Made by a program: the position numbers and the translations under genes. A DNA stretch of 64,000 nt, from positions 7,784,001 through 7,848,000 of the forward strand of contig NZ_CP108430.1 of assembly GCF_041435335.1 (NCBI RefSeq), in the 5' to 3' direction. The notes beneath the pieces are model-generated. The model had not been told where the DNA came from. It saw nothing but the letters and a program-made list of their open reading frames with translations, and did not search any database. Every line of letters starts with the position of its first letter. The stretch's first letter is position 1. Positions 26,348-36,300 of the stretch are shown one piece after another. Origin of the DNA: Streptomyces sp. NBC_01283 (GTDB lineage Bacteria; Actinomycetota; Actinomycetes; Streptomycetales; Streptomycetaceae).

Positions 26348-27538
26348 TCAGCCGGCCTCCGCTCCTCGGTGGAGCGTCCGCAGTGCGTCCACCAGCGCTG
26401 TGACGCCCCGCTCGGCCTTGGTGCGTGGGCAGCCGGCGTTCAGGCGTAGGTGGGCGGGGGAGCCGTAGGCCGTGCCTGGCATGATCGCCACCTTTTGGGT
26501 GTTGATCAGTTCGCGTTGGAGAGCCTCGTCGTCCACGTCCAGAGCGGTGATGTCGATCCAGGCGAGGTAGCCGGCCTGGGGTGGGGTCCAGTTCAGGGTG
26601 GGGAATGCCGTGTTCAGGCGGTCGGCGACCAGGTGGAGGTTGGCGCGGAGGTAGGTGCCCAGGGCGTCCAGCCAGGGGGCTCCTTCTCGGTACGCGGCGA
26701 TGTGTCCCACCAGTGAGAGCACCGCGGGGGAGGACAGGCCGTCCGCCTCCTTGAGGTGGTGGAGGTAGGCGTCGCGTGTCGCCGGGTCGCCGATGATGCC
26801 GTAACTGCCCGTCAGGGCAGGGATGTTGAAGGATTTCGAGGCCGAGGTCACGATCGCCCAGCGGCCTTCCCGGGCGCCGTGCAGGGACCACGGGCGGTGG
26901 ACGTAGGGCGGATGGGCCAGGTCCGAGTGGATCTCGTCGCTGATCACCGCGACGCCGTACCGCCCGCACAATTCCGCGATGCGGTCCAGCTCCGCCTCCG
27001 TCCACACGTGGCCGGTGGGGTTGTGGGGTGAGCACAGCAGCAGTACGGCCGTGTCGGGGAGGGCCAGCAGCCGTTCCAGTTCGGCCCAGTCGCCGAGCGG
27101 GCAGCGCAGCAGCCGTCGTTCGTGCGCGGCGACCGTCCTGGGGAAGGCGTCGTACGTCGGCGTGTGGACGACGACGCCGTCGCCGGGGCGTGACCAGAGC
27201 CGCAGGAGCTGGGCGACCTGGTAGATCACGGAGGGGCCGTAGACGATCGACTCCGGCGCCACCTCGGTCGCGTGGCGTTCGCCGTACCAGTCCACGATCG
27301 CGGAGAGGAAGTCGGCCTGGCGCCAGCGGGAGTAGCCGAGCACGCCGTGGTCGAGCCGGCCGCGGAGCGCCGACAGGACCGCGGGCGCCGTCTCGAAGTC
27401 CATGTCCGAGATGGTGAACGGCAGCAGGTCCGGGACGCCGAAGCGGTCCTCTACGTAGTCCCACTGCGTGCACCACGTGCCGTGCCGGTCGACGGGTGTG
27501 TCGAAGTCGAAGGGGTGGTGCTGGAAAGGGCGGTCCAT
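26348..27538 (-). CDS. MalY/PatB-type PLP beta-lyase (cystathionine beta-lyase)
   Basis: This 396-residue fold-type-I aminotransferase-like enzyme is of the MalY/PatB group, which cleaves cystathionine and similar thioethers. The PLP lysine is Lys235 in TSASKSFNIPAL. Other marks are the N-terminal W..D-x-DF (TISDMDFETAP), SPHNPTGHVWT and ISDEIHSDL. Three bases separate it from the upstream PTS gene. The pairing reproduces the enterobacterial malX-malY operon, in which MalY also affects maltose regulation. Whether that second role exists here is unknown. Confidence 0.9.
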   Translation of the reverse strand: MDRPFQHHPFDFDTPVDRHGTWCTQWDYVEDRFGVPDLLPFTISDMDFETAPAVLSALRGRLDHGVLGYSRWRQADFLSAIVDWYGERHATEVAPESIVYGPSVIYQVAQLLRLWSRPGDGVVVHTPTYDAFPRTVAAHERRLLRCPLGDWAELERLLALPDTAVLLLCSPHNPTGHVWTEAELDRIAELCGRYGVAVISDEIHSDLAHPPYVHRPWSLHGAREGRWAIVTSASKSFNIPALTGSYGIIGDPATRDAYLHHLKEADGLSSPAVLSLVGHIAAYREGAPWLDALGTYLRANLHLVADRLNTAFPTLNWTPPQAGYLAWIDITALDVDDEALQRELINTQKVAIMPGTAYGSPAHLRLNAGCPRTKAERGVTALVDALRTLHRGAEAG

Positions 27539-27541
27539 CGC

Positions 27542-29161
27542 TCAGCCCACCCGGACCATCGACGCCATCGCGTCCTTCACCGACTGCACCTGCGGACCGA
27601 TGATCACCTGCACGTTGTGAGCGTCGAGCTTGATGACACCCACCGCACCGAGCTTCTTCAGCCGCGGCTCGTCGACCCGTTCGGCGTCCGCGACCGTCAT
27701 GCGAAGGCGGGTGATGCAGTTGTCGAGGGTCTGGATGTTCTCGGCGCCGCCGATCGCCTCCAGGATCGCCACGGCGTCGTACTTCCCCGCGATCAGTTCG
27801 CGGGGGGCCGTCGCCTCCTCCGGGGATGACGACCCCTCCTCGTCGGCTCCCTCCGCACCGGCCCCCTCCGGCGAGGGCTCCTCGCGGCCCGGCGTCTTGA
27901 GGTCGAAGCGGGTGATGGCCCAGCGGAAGAGGAAGTAGTAGCCGGCGAACCACACCGCGGCGATGACGGGGATCAGGTACCACTTCGTGGTCGTGCCCTG
28001 CAGGACGCCGAAGACGAGCCAGTCGATGACGTTGCCGTCGGTGTTGCCGATGAACACCCCGAGCACCGCGGCGGTCAGGAATCCGAGGCCGACCAGCACG
28101 GCGTGGATCAGGTACAGCCACGGCGCGATGAACAGGAAAAGGAACTCGAGCGGTTCGGTGATGCCGCCGACGACGCACGCGACGACACCGGAGACGAGGA
28201 GCGCCTTGATCTCCGGGCGCATCTTCTTGTCCGCGCAGTGATACATCGCCAGGGCCGCACCCGGAAGCCCGCCGAGGTAGACCGCCATCTTGCCCTGGGA
28301 CAGGAAGTGGGTGGCGTTGGTGACCGCGTCACCGGGCGGGTTCGAGCAGTTGAGCTGGGCGTAGAAGAGGTTCAGCGCACCCGAGACGTGGTCGCCGCAC
28401 ACCGCGCCGGAGCCGCCGACATCCGTGAAGCGGAACATCGCTACGAGGATGTGGTGCAGGCCGATCGGGCGCAGCAGCACCTCTCCCATGCCGAAGAAGA
28501 AGGGGCCGAAGACGCCCGCGTGACCGATCGCGCGCCCGAGGTCCGTGATCCAGCCGTTGAACGTCGGCCACACCAGCGGGATCAGCAGACCGAGCAGGCT
28601 GAGCACGAGCGTCGAGATGATCGGCACGAACCGCAGACCACCGAAAAAGGCGAGTGCGTCAGGCATCCGCTGAGCACGAAAGCGCTGGTGAAGGACGCTG
28701 ACAACGATGCCAACAGCGACGGCGCCGAGCAGTCCCGTATCGATGGACTGGATGCCGATCACGTCGGCGATCCCGTAGTGGGAGATGGCCTTCTCGTCGT
28801 CGAGGTCCACGCCCTTGGCGGTGAGGTAGAAGTTCACCGCCAGGTTCATCGCGGCGAAGCCGACGAAGCCGGAGAAGGCCGCGACGCCCTTGTCCTCGCG
28901 GGCGAGGCCGAGGGGGATGGCTATCGCGAACATCACGGGGAGGAACTTGAAGGCGACGAGGCCGGTGCTCGCCATCCACGTGAAGACGAGATGGAAGCCC
29001 TCGCCCCGGAGGAAGGTCAGGTTGTCGGTGACGGCCTCGCTGGAGAGCGACGAGCCGATGCCCAGCATGATGCCGCAGAACGCGAGCAGGGCCACCGGGA
29101 GCATGAACGTCTTGCCGAGGCCCTGGAGGAATTCCCAGAGCGCGGACTTGGTCTTCTGCAT
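27542..29161 (-). CDS. PTS glucose/maltose-type transporter, EIICB
   Basis: This 539-residue phosphotransferase permease joins an EIIC channel (about residues 1-410, ten hydrophobic segments) to a C-terminal EIIB domain (about 455-539). The family substrate motif appears as GGITEPLEFLF. The EIIB phosphorylation cysteine is in TLDNCITRLRM near residue 481. A Glu-Pro-rich acidic linker joins them. No EIIA domain is fused, so a separate Crr-like EIIA must serve it. It is most like MalX/PtsG; the sugar is unconfirmed. It heads an operon with malY. Confidence 0.93.
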   Translation of the reverse strand: MQKTKSALWEFLQGLGKTFMLPVALLAFCGIMLGIGSSLSSEAVTDNLTFLRGEGFHLVFTWMASTGLVAFKFLPVMFAIAIPLGLAREDKGVAAFSGFVGFAAMNLAVNFYLTAKGVDLDDEKAISHYGIADVIGIQSIDTGLLGAVAVGIVVSVLHQRFRAQRMPDALAFFGGLRFVPIISTLVLSLLGLLIPLVWPTFNGWITDLGRAIGHAGVFGPFFFGMGEVLLRPIGLHHILVAMFRFTDVGGSGAVCGDHVSGALNLFYAQLNCSNPPGDAVTNATHFLSQGKMAVYLGGLPGAALAMYHCADKKMRPEIKALLVSGVVACVVGGITEPLEFLFLFIAPWLYLIHAVLVGLGFLTAAVLGVFIGNTDGNVIDWLVFGVLQGTTTKWYLIPVIAAVWFAGYYFLFRWAITRFDLKTPGREEPSPEGAGAEGADEEGSSSPEEATAPRELIAGKYDAVAILEAIGGAENIQTLDNCITRLRMTVADAERVDEPRLKKLGAVGVIKLDAHNVQVIIGPQVQSVKDAMASMVRVG

Positions 29162-29198
29162 GTGTGGGGGTCTTTCGGGCCTGAGCGGAGGCGTGCAA

Positions 29199-29243
29199 TG
29201 ACCGGCCCACGGGCGCGCGGGCCAGGACGGTGGTGGCCGGTCA
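29199..29243. repeat. Inverted repeat in the malX leader region
   Basis: TGACCGGCC (29199-29207) and GGCCGGTCA (29235-29243) are perfect 9-base arms 27 bases apart, just upstream of the PTS gene start at 29161. It could be a leader hairpin or an operator pair. Confidence 0.45.
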
Positions 29244-29279
29244 CATGCTGCGTGCGGGGATCGCCCGCTGATCAGCGTG

Positions 29280-29316
29280 GAAGGTCCATCGATCCACGCC
29301 GAAGGTCGATCGATCC
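29280..29316. promoter_or_regulatory. Tandem 16-bp direct repeats between malX and the GH15 gene
   Basis: GAAGGTCCATCGATCC (29280-29295) and GAAGGTCGATCGATCC (29301-29316) differ at one base and are 21 bases apart, two helical turns. Each contains an ATCGAT core palindrome. The position between a divergent sugar transporter and a glycosidase is typical of a shared regulator site. Confidence 0.55.
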
Positions 29317-29406
29317 GCCCGGACGGATAAGATCACAGCCGCTCCGGAGCTGTCCATGGCCATAGGTCCCGGGGTCTGAGCCCAAGCCCGGCGAGCGGGT
29401 CCGCCG

Positions 29407-29412
29407 TACAAT
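29407..29412 (+). promoter_or_regulatory. Minus-10 box TACAAT before the GH15 gene
   Basis: TACAAT lies 37 bases upstream of ATG 29450 in an otherwise GC-rich stretch. The expected minus-35 position has no good match, so activator help is likely. Confidence 0.45.
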
Positions 29413-29449
29413 AAAAGGGCGGCAATGTGCACGACGGCGTGACTCGATC

Positions 29450-31273
29450 ATGAACGCTCGCATCGAGGACTACGCCCTCATCAGCGACCTGGAAACCGCT
29501 GCCATGCTCGGCAGGGACGGGTCGATCGACTGGCTCTGCCTGCCGCGCTTCGACTCACCGGCCTGCTTCGCCGCGCTGCTCGGCACGGCGGACAACGGCT
29601 TCTGGCGCGTCTCCCCGGTCGGCGCGGGACCCTGCACAGGGCGGGCCTACCGCCAGGACACGCTGATCATGGACTCCCGCTGGGAGTGCCCGACCGGTGC
29701 CGTGCGCGTCACGGACTTCATGCCGCCCCGTGCGGGGCTGCCCTGCATCGTGCGCATCGTCGAGGGCCTCTCCGGCGCCGTGGCCATGCGCAGCGAACTG
29801 CACCCGCGCTTCAACCAGGGCCGCGTCCTGCCCTGGGTGCGCGCCGAGGAGCACTGCACGGTCGCCGTGGCCGGGCCCGACTCGCTCTGGCTGAGCGCCG
29901 ACGGCCCGATGGAGATCCGCACCGGCATCCACGACTCCACCGCCCATGACCCCGCCGTCCGCGACTCCTCCGCCCTGGACTTCACCGTCTCGGCCGGCCA
30001 GCGCCTGACGCTGCAACTCGTGTGGGCACCCTCGCACCTGCCGGAACCGCCCGAGCCCCTGCGGGTCCCGGCGGAGACGGCACTGAAGGCCACCGGCGAC
30101 TTCTGGCGGCGCTGGACGGCCAAGTGCCGCTACCAGGGCCCCTGGCGTGAGGCCGTCACCCGCTCACTGATCACCTTGAAGGCCCTCACCTACGCGCCCA
30201 CGGGCGGGATCGTCGCCGCACCGACCACCTCGCTCCCCGAGTGCGTCGGCGGCGAACGCAACTGGGACCACCGCTTCTGCTGGCTGCGCGACTCCACGCT
30301 CACCTTGTCCGCCCTGCTGCGCAGCGGCTACCGCGACGAGGCGACCGCCTGGCTCGACTGGCTGGTGCGGGCCGTGGCGGGCGACCCCGCCGATCTCCAG
30401 GCGGTGTACGGAGTGGAGGGCCAGCGGCGGCTGCCGGAGGCCGAGGCGCCCTGGCTGCCGGGCTATCAGGGGTCGCGGCCCGTCCGCTTCGGCAATGCGG
30501 CGGCCCATCAGCTCCAGCTCGACGTCTACGGCGAGGTCCTCGACACGCTCTATCTGTCGTTGCGGGCGGGGATCCCGATGCAGGCCCATCTGTGGAGCCT
30601 GGTGGAATCCCTCATGAGTCATCTGTGCGGCCACTGGCGTGAACCGGACCAGGGGCTGTGGGAAGTCCGTGGCGCCGGGCGGCAGTTCGTCCACTCCAAG
30701 GTCATGTCGTGGGTCGCCGCCGACCGCGCCCTGCGGATGGGCGAGATGCTCGGCAGGAACGAATCCGCGGGGGAGTGGCGGGCCATGCGGGACGCGGTGC
30801 ACCGGGAGGTGTGCCGCGAGGGGTGGGACGGCGGGCGGCGGACGTTCGTGCAGTCCTACGGATCGTCCGCCCTGGACGCGTCGGCCCTGCTGATCCCCAA
30901 GGTCGGCTTCCTGCCCGCCGGCGACGCCCGGGTGCGCGACACCGTCCGGGCCATGCGGGCCCTGGACCACCACGGATTCGTGCGGAGGTACGCCCACGAC
31001 GGCCGGGGCACGCACGGCGTCGATGGCATGCGCGGCTCCGAGGGCACGGTCGTGGCCTGCTCCCTCTGGTATGCCGACGCGCTCGCGGCGACCGGCCGCC
31101 TCCGGCAGGCGAAGGAGACCTTCGAGCGCGTCCTGGACGTACGCAACGATGTGGGCCTGCTCGCGGAGCAGTGGGACCCGGAAAGCCACCGCCAACTGGG
31201 CAACGCACCCCAGGCGTTCAGTCATATCGCGCTGGTGGAGACGGCTTTCGCGCTGCAGGAGGCGGGCCCTTGA
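29450..31273 (+). CDS. Glycoside hydrolase family 15 (glucoamylase/trehalase-like)
   Basis: This 607-residue cytoplasmic enzyme begins with the GH15 opening (IEDYALISDLETAAMLGRDGSIDWLCLPRFDSP in order), an N-terminal beta-sandwich. The (alpha/alpha)6 barrel begins near residue 235 with NWDHRFCWLRDSTLTL. Catalytic acidic residues are expected in DQGLWEVRG and near the C-terminus in LAEQWDPES. Bacterial members act as glucoamylases, isomaltases or, in mycobacteria, trehalases. Divergence from a glucose/maltose PTS suggests intracellular alpha-glucoside use. No signal peptide. Confidence 0.92.
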   Translation: MNARIEDYALISDLETAAMLGRDGSIDWLCLPRFDSPACFAALLGTADNGFWRVSPVGAGPCTGRAYRQDTLIMDSRWECPTGAVRVTDFMPPRAGLPCIVRIVEGLSGAVAMRSELHPRFNQGRVLPWVRAEEHCTVAVAGPDSLWLSADGPMEIRTGIHDSTAHDPAVRDSSALDFTVSAGQRLTLQLVWAPSHLPEPPEPLRVPAETALKATGDFWRRWTAKCRYQGPWREAVTRSLITLKALTYAPTGGIVAAPTTSLPECVGGERNWDHRFCWLRDSTLTLSALLRSGYRDEATAWLDWLVRAVAGDPADLQAVYGVEGQRRLPEAEAPWLPGYQGSRPVRFGNAAAHQLQLDVYGEVLDTLYLSLRAGIPMQAHLWSLVESLMSHLCGHWREPDQGLWEVRGAGRQFVHSKVMSWVAADRALRMGEMLGRNESAGEWRAMRDAVHREVCREGWDGGRRTFVQSYGSSALDASALLIPKVGFLPAGDARVRDTVRAMRALDHHGFVRRYAHDGRGTHGVDGMRGSEGTVVACSLWYADALAATGRLRQAKETFERVLDVRNDVGLLAEQWDPESHRQLGNAPQAFSHIALVETAFALQEAGP

Positions 31274-31306
31274 AAGCGCTGCCCCGGAGAGGTGGCCACA
31301 CCCCGG

Positions 31307-32044
31307 TCACTCCCCGCGCCGCACCGCCGTGAGCAGCACCATCCCGGAGTCGCCGTAGTCCGGCAGCGTCGGGTCGGCGTCGATCCGGGTCACCGCGAGG
31401 CGCTCGGTGAGCGGGGCGAACACCTCGGTGACGACAGCCGGGTTCACCGGGCAGCCCGGCCACCGCGAGGCGGGCCCGATGCGGTACGTCGGCATGTTCT
31501 CCATGAACGCCGCGACGAGATGGCCGCCCGGGGCGACGGAGCGCACGAAGCGATGGCAGAAGTCCGTGAACTCCGCGAAGTCCTCGGTGACGCCCTCGGC
31601 GACGAAGTTCATCGACGCGATGTCGTACGTGCCGGGCACCAGCGCCCGGATGTCGCCGTGGACGATCCGCACGCCCGCGAGCGCCCCGGGAAGCGTGGAC
31701 GGCAGATCGGGGTTGAGCCGACGGCACAGCGCGTGGAACGGCAACCAGCTGTCGTCTGGCGCCTGTTCGAGCTGCCGGGTCAGATAGGCGACGCCCGCGG
31801 CGCTCGCCTCGACGGCGTCGATGCGGCGGCTCGCGGCGGCGGCGAGCATCAGCGGATAGAGGTTGGGCCCGGCCCCGAACTCCACGGAACACGCGGCGCT
31901 CCCTCGGCCGAACCGCCGGTAGAACGCGGAGTGGTGGGCGATGACCGCGGCATCGGAAGGATGCAGCTCGCGGTAGTTCTCGCCGAGATAGTCCTGGACG
32001 GGCCAGCTGTCCCAGTCGACGTCGTCGTTGCGGGTCGGAGCCAT
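31307..32044 (-). CDS. SAM-dependent methyltransferase (SCO2525-type)
   Basis: This 245-residue class I methyltransferase has motif I in the form SVEFGAGPNLYPLML and the post-I acidic residue in IDAVEAS. Later motifs are DIASMNFVAEGVTED and APGGHLVAAFMEN. The whole resembles the NNMT/PNMT-like 'SCO2525 family'. The ATG at 32044 is 5 bases after the stop of the alpha-oxoamine synthase gene, so they share a transcript. The methyl acceptor is probably a small amine or the product of that synthase; this is inference from context. Confidence 0.88.
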   Translation of the reverse strand: MAPTRNDDVDWDSWPVQDYLGENYRELHPSDAAVIAHHSAFYRRFGRGSAACSVEFGAGPNLYPLMLAAAASRRIDAVEASAAGVAYLTRQLEQAPDDSWLPFHALCRRLNPDLPSTLPGALAGVRIVHGDIRALVPGTYDIASMNFVAEGVTEDFAEFTDFCHRFVRSVAPGGHLVAAFMENMPTYRIGPASRWPGCPVNPAVVTEVFAPLTERLAVTRIDADPTLPDYGDSGMVLLTAVRRGE

Positions 32045-32049
32045 GGCGG

Positions 32050-33300
32050 TCAGCTCCCCGGCCGCAGCGGGAAACGTTCGGACATGCGGGTCAGGGCGGC
32101 GTTGAGCCGGTCGATGTCGTCGTCGGAGTTCAGGGCCGTGAGCTGCACGCGGAAACCGACGCGGTCGCGCGGCACGAGCGGATAGGCGGCCAGGGTCACA
32201 TAGATGCCCTGCTCCCACAGGAACCCGGCGACCGCGTCCAGGTCCGAGGCGTCGGCCAGCGGGATCTCCACGATCGGCAGCTCATCGGAGTTGAGCGTCC
32301 GAAGACCGAGCCCGGCCACGTGGTCGAGCACCCGGACGGTCTTGCGGTGCAGATCGGCGCGGATGATGTCACCCCGCCGGTCGTTGACCTCCAGACCGGC
32401 GAGCGCGGTGGCGAGGGAGGCCGTGGGCGAGGGCCCGGAGTACAGATAGGGGGCGGCGGCGACCTTCAGGTGGTCCTTGAGCCAGGACGGCAGCGCGAGA
32501 AAGGCGAGGAGCGACGAGTAGGCCTTGGAGAAGCCGCCGACCAGGACGATGTTGTCGTACGTCTCGCCGGTGTGCCGTACGACGCTGTTGCCGCGGGAGC
32601 CGTAGGGGCACGGTTCGGCTGCGCCGCGCTCCCCGATGACGCCGAACCCGTGGGTGTCGTCGATGTACAGCGTGGCGTCCACGTCGCGGCAGATACCGGC
32701 CAGTTCGGGCACGTCGGCGATGTTCCCGCTCATGCTGTTGACGCCGTCGAGGCAGACCAGGCGGGGCGAGCCGCTCGGCACCGACCGCAGCATGGCGGCC
32801 AGTTCGTCGGGGCGGTCCGCGTGGAACCGCCGCAGCGTCGCGCCCTGCCCCCGGGCCGAGACGCAGCCGTCGTACACGGTGCGGTGCGCTGCGGCCTCGA
32901 CGAAGACGTGTCCCTTGTCGGCGAGGACGGGGATGACCGAGGCGTGGATCAGCGTGGCCGTGGGGAGCAGCAGGGTGTCCGGCGCCCCGAGCAGCGCGGT
33001 GAGCCGTTCCTCGATCTCGGGATAGAGCCGGGGGCTGCCCAGGAGCCGGGACCAGCTCGGGTGTGTCCCCCAGCGGCGTACGGCGGGTTCGATGGCGTCG
33101 ATGATCTCGGGATCGCCGTCGAAGCCGAGGTAGTTGCAGGAGGCGAAGTCGATGAGCCAGTGGTCCCCGCTGCGGATGTGCCGGCCGCGGACCTCGTCCA
33201 GGACGCAGTCGGTCATCGGGCTGGTGCGCCGCAGGTGGTCGAGATCGCCCCAGCGCGGATCGCGCCGGTCCCCCAGGAGTCCGGTGTCCGGTTCGCTCAT
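32050..33300 (-). CDS. Alpha-oxoamine synthase (KBL/BioF/CqsA-like PLP enzyme)
   Basis: A 416-residue fold-type-I PLP enzyme starts at ATG 33300 with GGAGAGGGAGAGC upstream. It resembles alpha-oxoamine synthases, which condense an acyl-CoA with an amino acid and release CO2. Marks are FASCNYLGFDGDPE, the histidine of AAAHRTVYDG, the PLP aspartate in YIDDTHGFGVIGERG and the Schiff-base lysine in GGFSKAYSS. BioF, glycine C-acetyltransferase, serine palmitoyltransferase and the autoinducer synthases CqsA/LqsA are relatives; I cannot tell which substrate applies. The frame upstream stays open into the GGDEF-EAL gene (next entry), so a fused product is also possible. Confidence 0.88.
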   Translation of the reverse strand: MSEPDTGLLGDRRDPRWGDLDHLRRTSPMTDCVLDEVRGRHIRSGDHWLIDFASCNYLGFDGDPEIIDAIEPAVRRWGTHPSWSRLLGSPRLYPEIEERLTALLGAPDTLLLPTATLIHASVIPVLADKGHVFVEAAAHRTVYDGCVSARGQGATLRRFHADRPDELAAMLRSVPSGSPRLVCLDGVNSMSGNIADVPELAGICRDVDATLYIDDTHGFGVIGERGAAEPCPYGSRGNSVVRHTGETYDNIVLVGGFSKAYSSLLAFLALPSWLKDHLKVAAAPYLYSGPSPTASLATALAGLEVNDRRGDIIRADLHRKTVRVLDHVAGLGLRTLNSDELPIVEIPLADASDLDAVAGFLWEQGIYVTLAAYPLVPRDRVGFRVQLTALNSDDDIDRLNAALTRMSERFPLRPGS

Positions 33301-36300
33301 GGTGCTCTCCCTCTCCGAAGGGGTGGGGGCAGGCGCGGTGGGCGGGGCGACGACAGCGGCGGCGGCGCGAGAAATGGCAGGGACGGCAGGGGCGACACGG
33401 GAGGCGTGGGCGGCACCGTTGTGTCCCCGGCGTCCGCGGAGGAGCCGCTCCCCCTGCTCGGCTGTCAGGGGCCGCGCGAAGAGGTAGCCCTGCCCGAACC
33501 CGCAGCCCATCTGGGCCAGCAGATCCCGTTGCGCGGGCTCCTCGATGCCCTCGGCGATGACCTGGAGACCCATCGTGTCGGCGAGGTGCACGATGCCCTC
33601 GACGAGGGCGAGCTGCCGGGGGTCGTCGGCGATGTCGTCGATGAACGACTTGTCGATCTTGAGTACGTCGACGGGGAACTCGCGGAGGTAGCGCAGCGAG
33701 GAGAATCCCGTGCCGAAGTCGTCGACCGCGATCCGTACCCCGAGATCCTTCAACGCCCGCATGACCGCCTGGATCTGCCCGTCACCCCGCATCAGCACCG
33801 ACTCGGTGAGCTCCAACTGCAGTGACCCCGGGGCGAGTCCGGGTGTCTCCAGGGCACCGCGCACCTCGCCGAGGAAGCCCGGGTCGCGGAACTGCCGCGC
33901 GGACACGTTGACGCTGATGTAGGGGCGCCGGTCCGAGGGTGCGCCCACGCCCTGCAGTCCGGCGATGTCCGCGGCGGCGCTGCCGAGGACCCAGGCGCCG
34001 AGCGGAGTGATGTGCCCGGTCTCCTCGGCGAGCGGGATGAACTCCTGCGGCGGGACGAGGCCGCGCCGGGGGTGCGGCCAGCGCGCCAGCGCCTCGAAGC
34101 CGACGATGTCGGCGGCGTGCGGCGCACCGTTCGCCGCACCACCGCCCGCTGAACCATCGCCCGCCGCCCCGCTCGCCGGGCCGCCGTTCCCGCTGATGTC
34201 CACGACGGGCTGATAGCGCAGCGCGAACTCCTCGTCGGCGATCGCCCGGTCCAGGCTCGCCTGCAGATCGTGCCGCTCCAGCATGCGCACGTGCAGCCGC
34301 TGCTGGAAGCGGCGCCACTGACGCTTCCCGGCGGCCTTGGCGGCGTACAGCGCCAGGTCGGCGTGGGTCAGGAGCTCCTCGGCGCCCGCGCTGTCCCCGG
34401 CCGTGGCCACGCCGACGCTCGCGGAGACGCTCACGCTGTCGCCGGACAGCTGGAACGGCCTGCTGAGCGCCTGCACCACCTGCGCGGCCAGGATCTCGGC
34501 GTCGGCGGGCTCCTTCGCGTCCTCCATCAGGACGGCGAACTCGTCGCCGCCGAGGCGGGCGGCGGTGTCGCTGCGGCGCAGCGTCCGCGAGAGACGGGCG
34601 CCGACGGCGACGAGGAGCCGGTCGCCGGCCGAGTGCCCCATCGTGTCGTTGACGACCTTGAAGTCGTCGAGGTCGACGAAGAGCACGCAGGTCAGCGTCG
34701 ACTCGCGGCGGCCGCGCAGCAGCGCGCGCTCGATGCGCTCCAGGAGCAGCGTGCGGTTGGGAAGGCCGGTCAGCGCGTCGTGGAAGGCCCGCTGGGTGAG
34801 CTCGTGCTCCAGCTGCCGCTGCTCGGTCACGTCCCGCAGGGTGACGACGAGTCCCCGTACGGTCGGGTCCCGGCGCAGGTCGCTGCACCGCACCTCCACC
34901 TCGATGCGCCCGCCGTCCCGCGGTATCCACCAGTAGTCGTGGGGCTCCCGCTGCCCACCGGCCCGCATGGCCGTGAGCACCTGCGCCGCCCGGTGGCCGT
35001 CCCGCTGGTCCACCAGCTCCGGCAGCTCCGCCCCGACCAGCCGGACGTCCCCGAAGACGGCCTGGGCGGACGGGCTCGCGTACCGGACGGCGTTGTCGTC
35101 GTCGACGATGAGGATGACGTCGGAGGCGTTGCGCACCAACGTACGGAAGTACGCCTCGCTCTCCCGTCGGATGATCTCCTCGCGGAGCGCGATGCGCGCC
35201 TTCGCCAGGCCCGCGTGCGAGGCGAGTATCTCCAGCGAGCCACGGATCTCCGTGAGCTGCCGCTCGGAGCCGGTCGCGATCAGTACACCCGGCGGCTCGT
35301 CCACGGCCGGACGGTCACGCTGGATCATCGGGCACACCAGCGCACTCTGCGACGCGTCGAACCGGGCGGCGATCTCCGGGCCGAGGTCGGCGGCCCGGAC
35401 CAGATGCGTGCGGTGCAGGTCGAGGGCCGCGTGGGGGACCGGCGGGGAGTCGTCCGCCTCCAGGAGCAGGGTCGCGGGCAGGGCCCCGGGCCCGGACAGT
35501 GCGGCGACCGTCGTCTCGCAGGTCGCGGTGATCTCCTCCGTCGTGATCGCCGCCACCAGCGAGGCGGCCGCCCCGCGCAGTGCCAGCTCGCGGTCCATGG
35601 CCTTGCGGTGCGCCACGACCATGTCGGCGAGCCGCAGGATCACCAGGAGGAACAGGGCGCCGGAGAAGGCGGCGATCACGGCCGCGTCATGGGCGCCGTC
35701 GAGGAGGCCCTCCATGAGCAGGATCGCCGGAGCGATGAGGGTGGCCGCGGCGAGCAGCACGAGTCTGCGCGTCGGCGGAAGCAGGGACTGGCGCTGATGC
35801 GCGTACGCGGTCAGCTCCACCATCGAGGGGTGCAGTGCGGCAAGGCCCCACGCCGTGTAGAAGACGATCCAGCCCGTGTCCAGGAGCGTGCCCGCCTGCC
35901 ACAACCCGTTGAGCTGCAGGATCCCGTACGCGATGTCGAAGGCGAGCAGGGTGAACGTGCCGAGCACGAGCAGACGTACGGCGGGATTGTGGCCGGTCTC
36001 GAAGTCCGGGGTGAGCAGCCGGGCCAGGAGGGCCAAAACCAGTACGTCGCCCAGTGGGTAGGCGATGCTGATGGCGCGCTGCGTCCAGGTCAGCCCCTCG
36101 ACCTCGGTCAGCGGCTGGACGAGGTAGACCCAGACCGGCAGCGCGAGCCCGGCGGTGATGATCAGCGCGTCGAGGAGACTCGGCAGGTCGCGGCCCGCCC
36201 AGCGGTAGCGCACGAGACCGAAGAGGCCCGCGGCGAGCAGCGGGTACACCGCGAGGTAGGCGGCGTCGGCCGGGGACGGGAACGGGTTCGACGCCTGGAA

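Noticed and set aside
28103..29365. Long plus-strand open frame opposite the PTS transporter gene (420 codons)
   Set aside because: The complementary PTS protein is clearly real. The frame is a shadow caused by high GC at third positions and has low-complexity composition.
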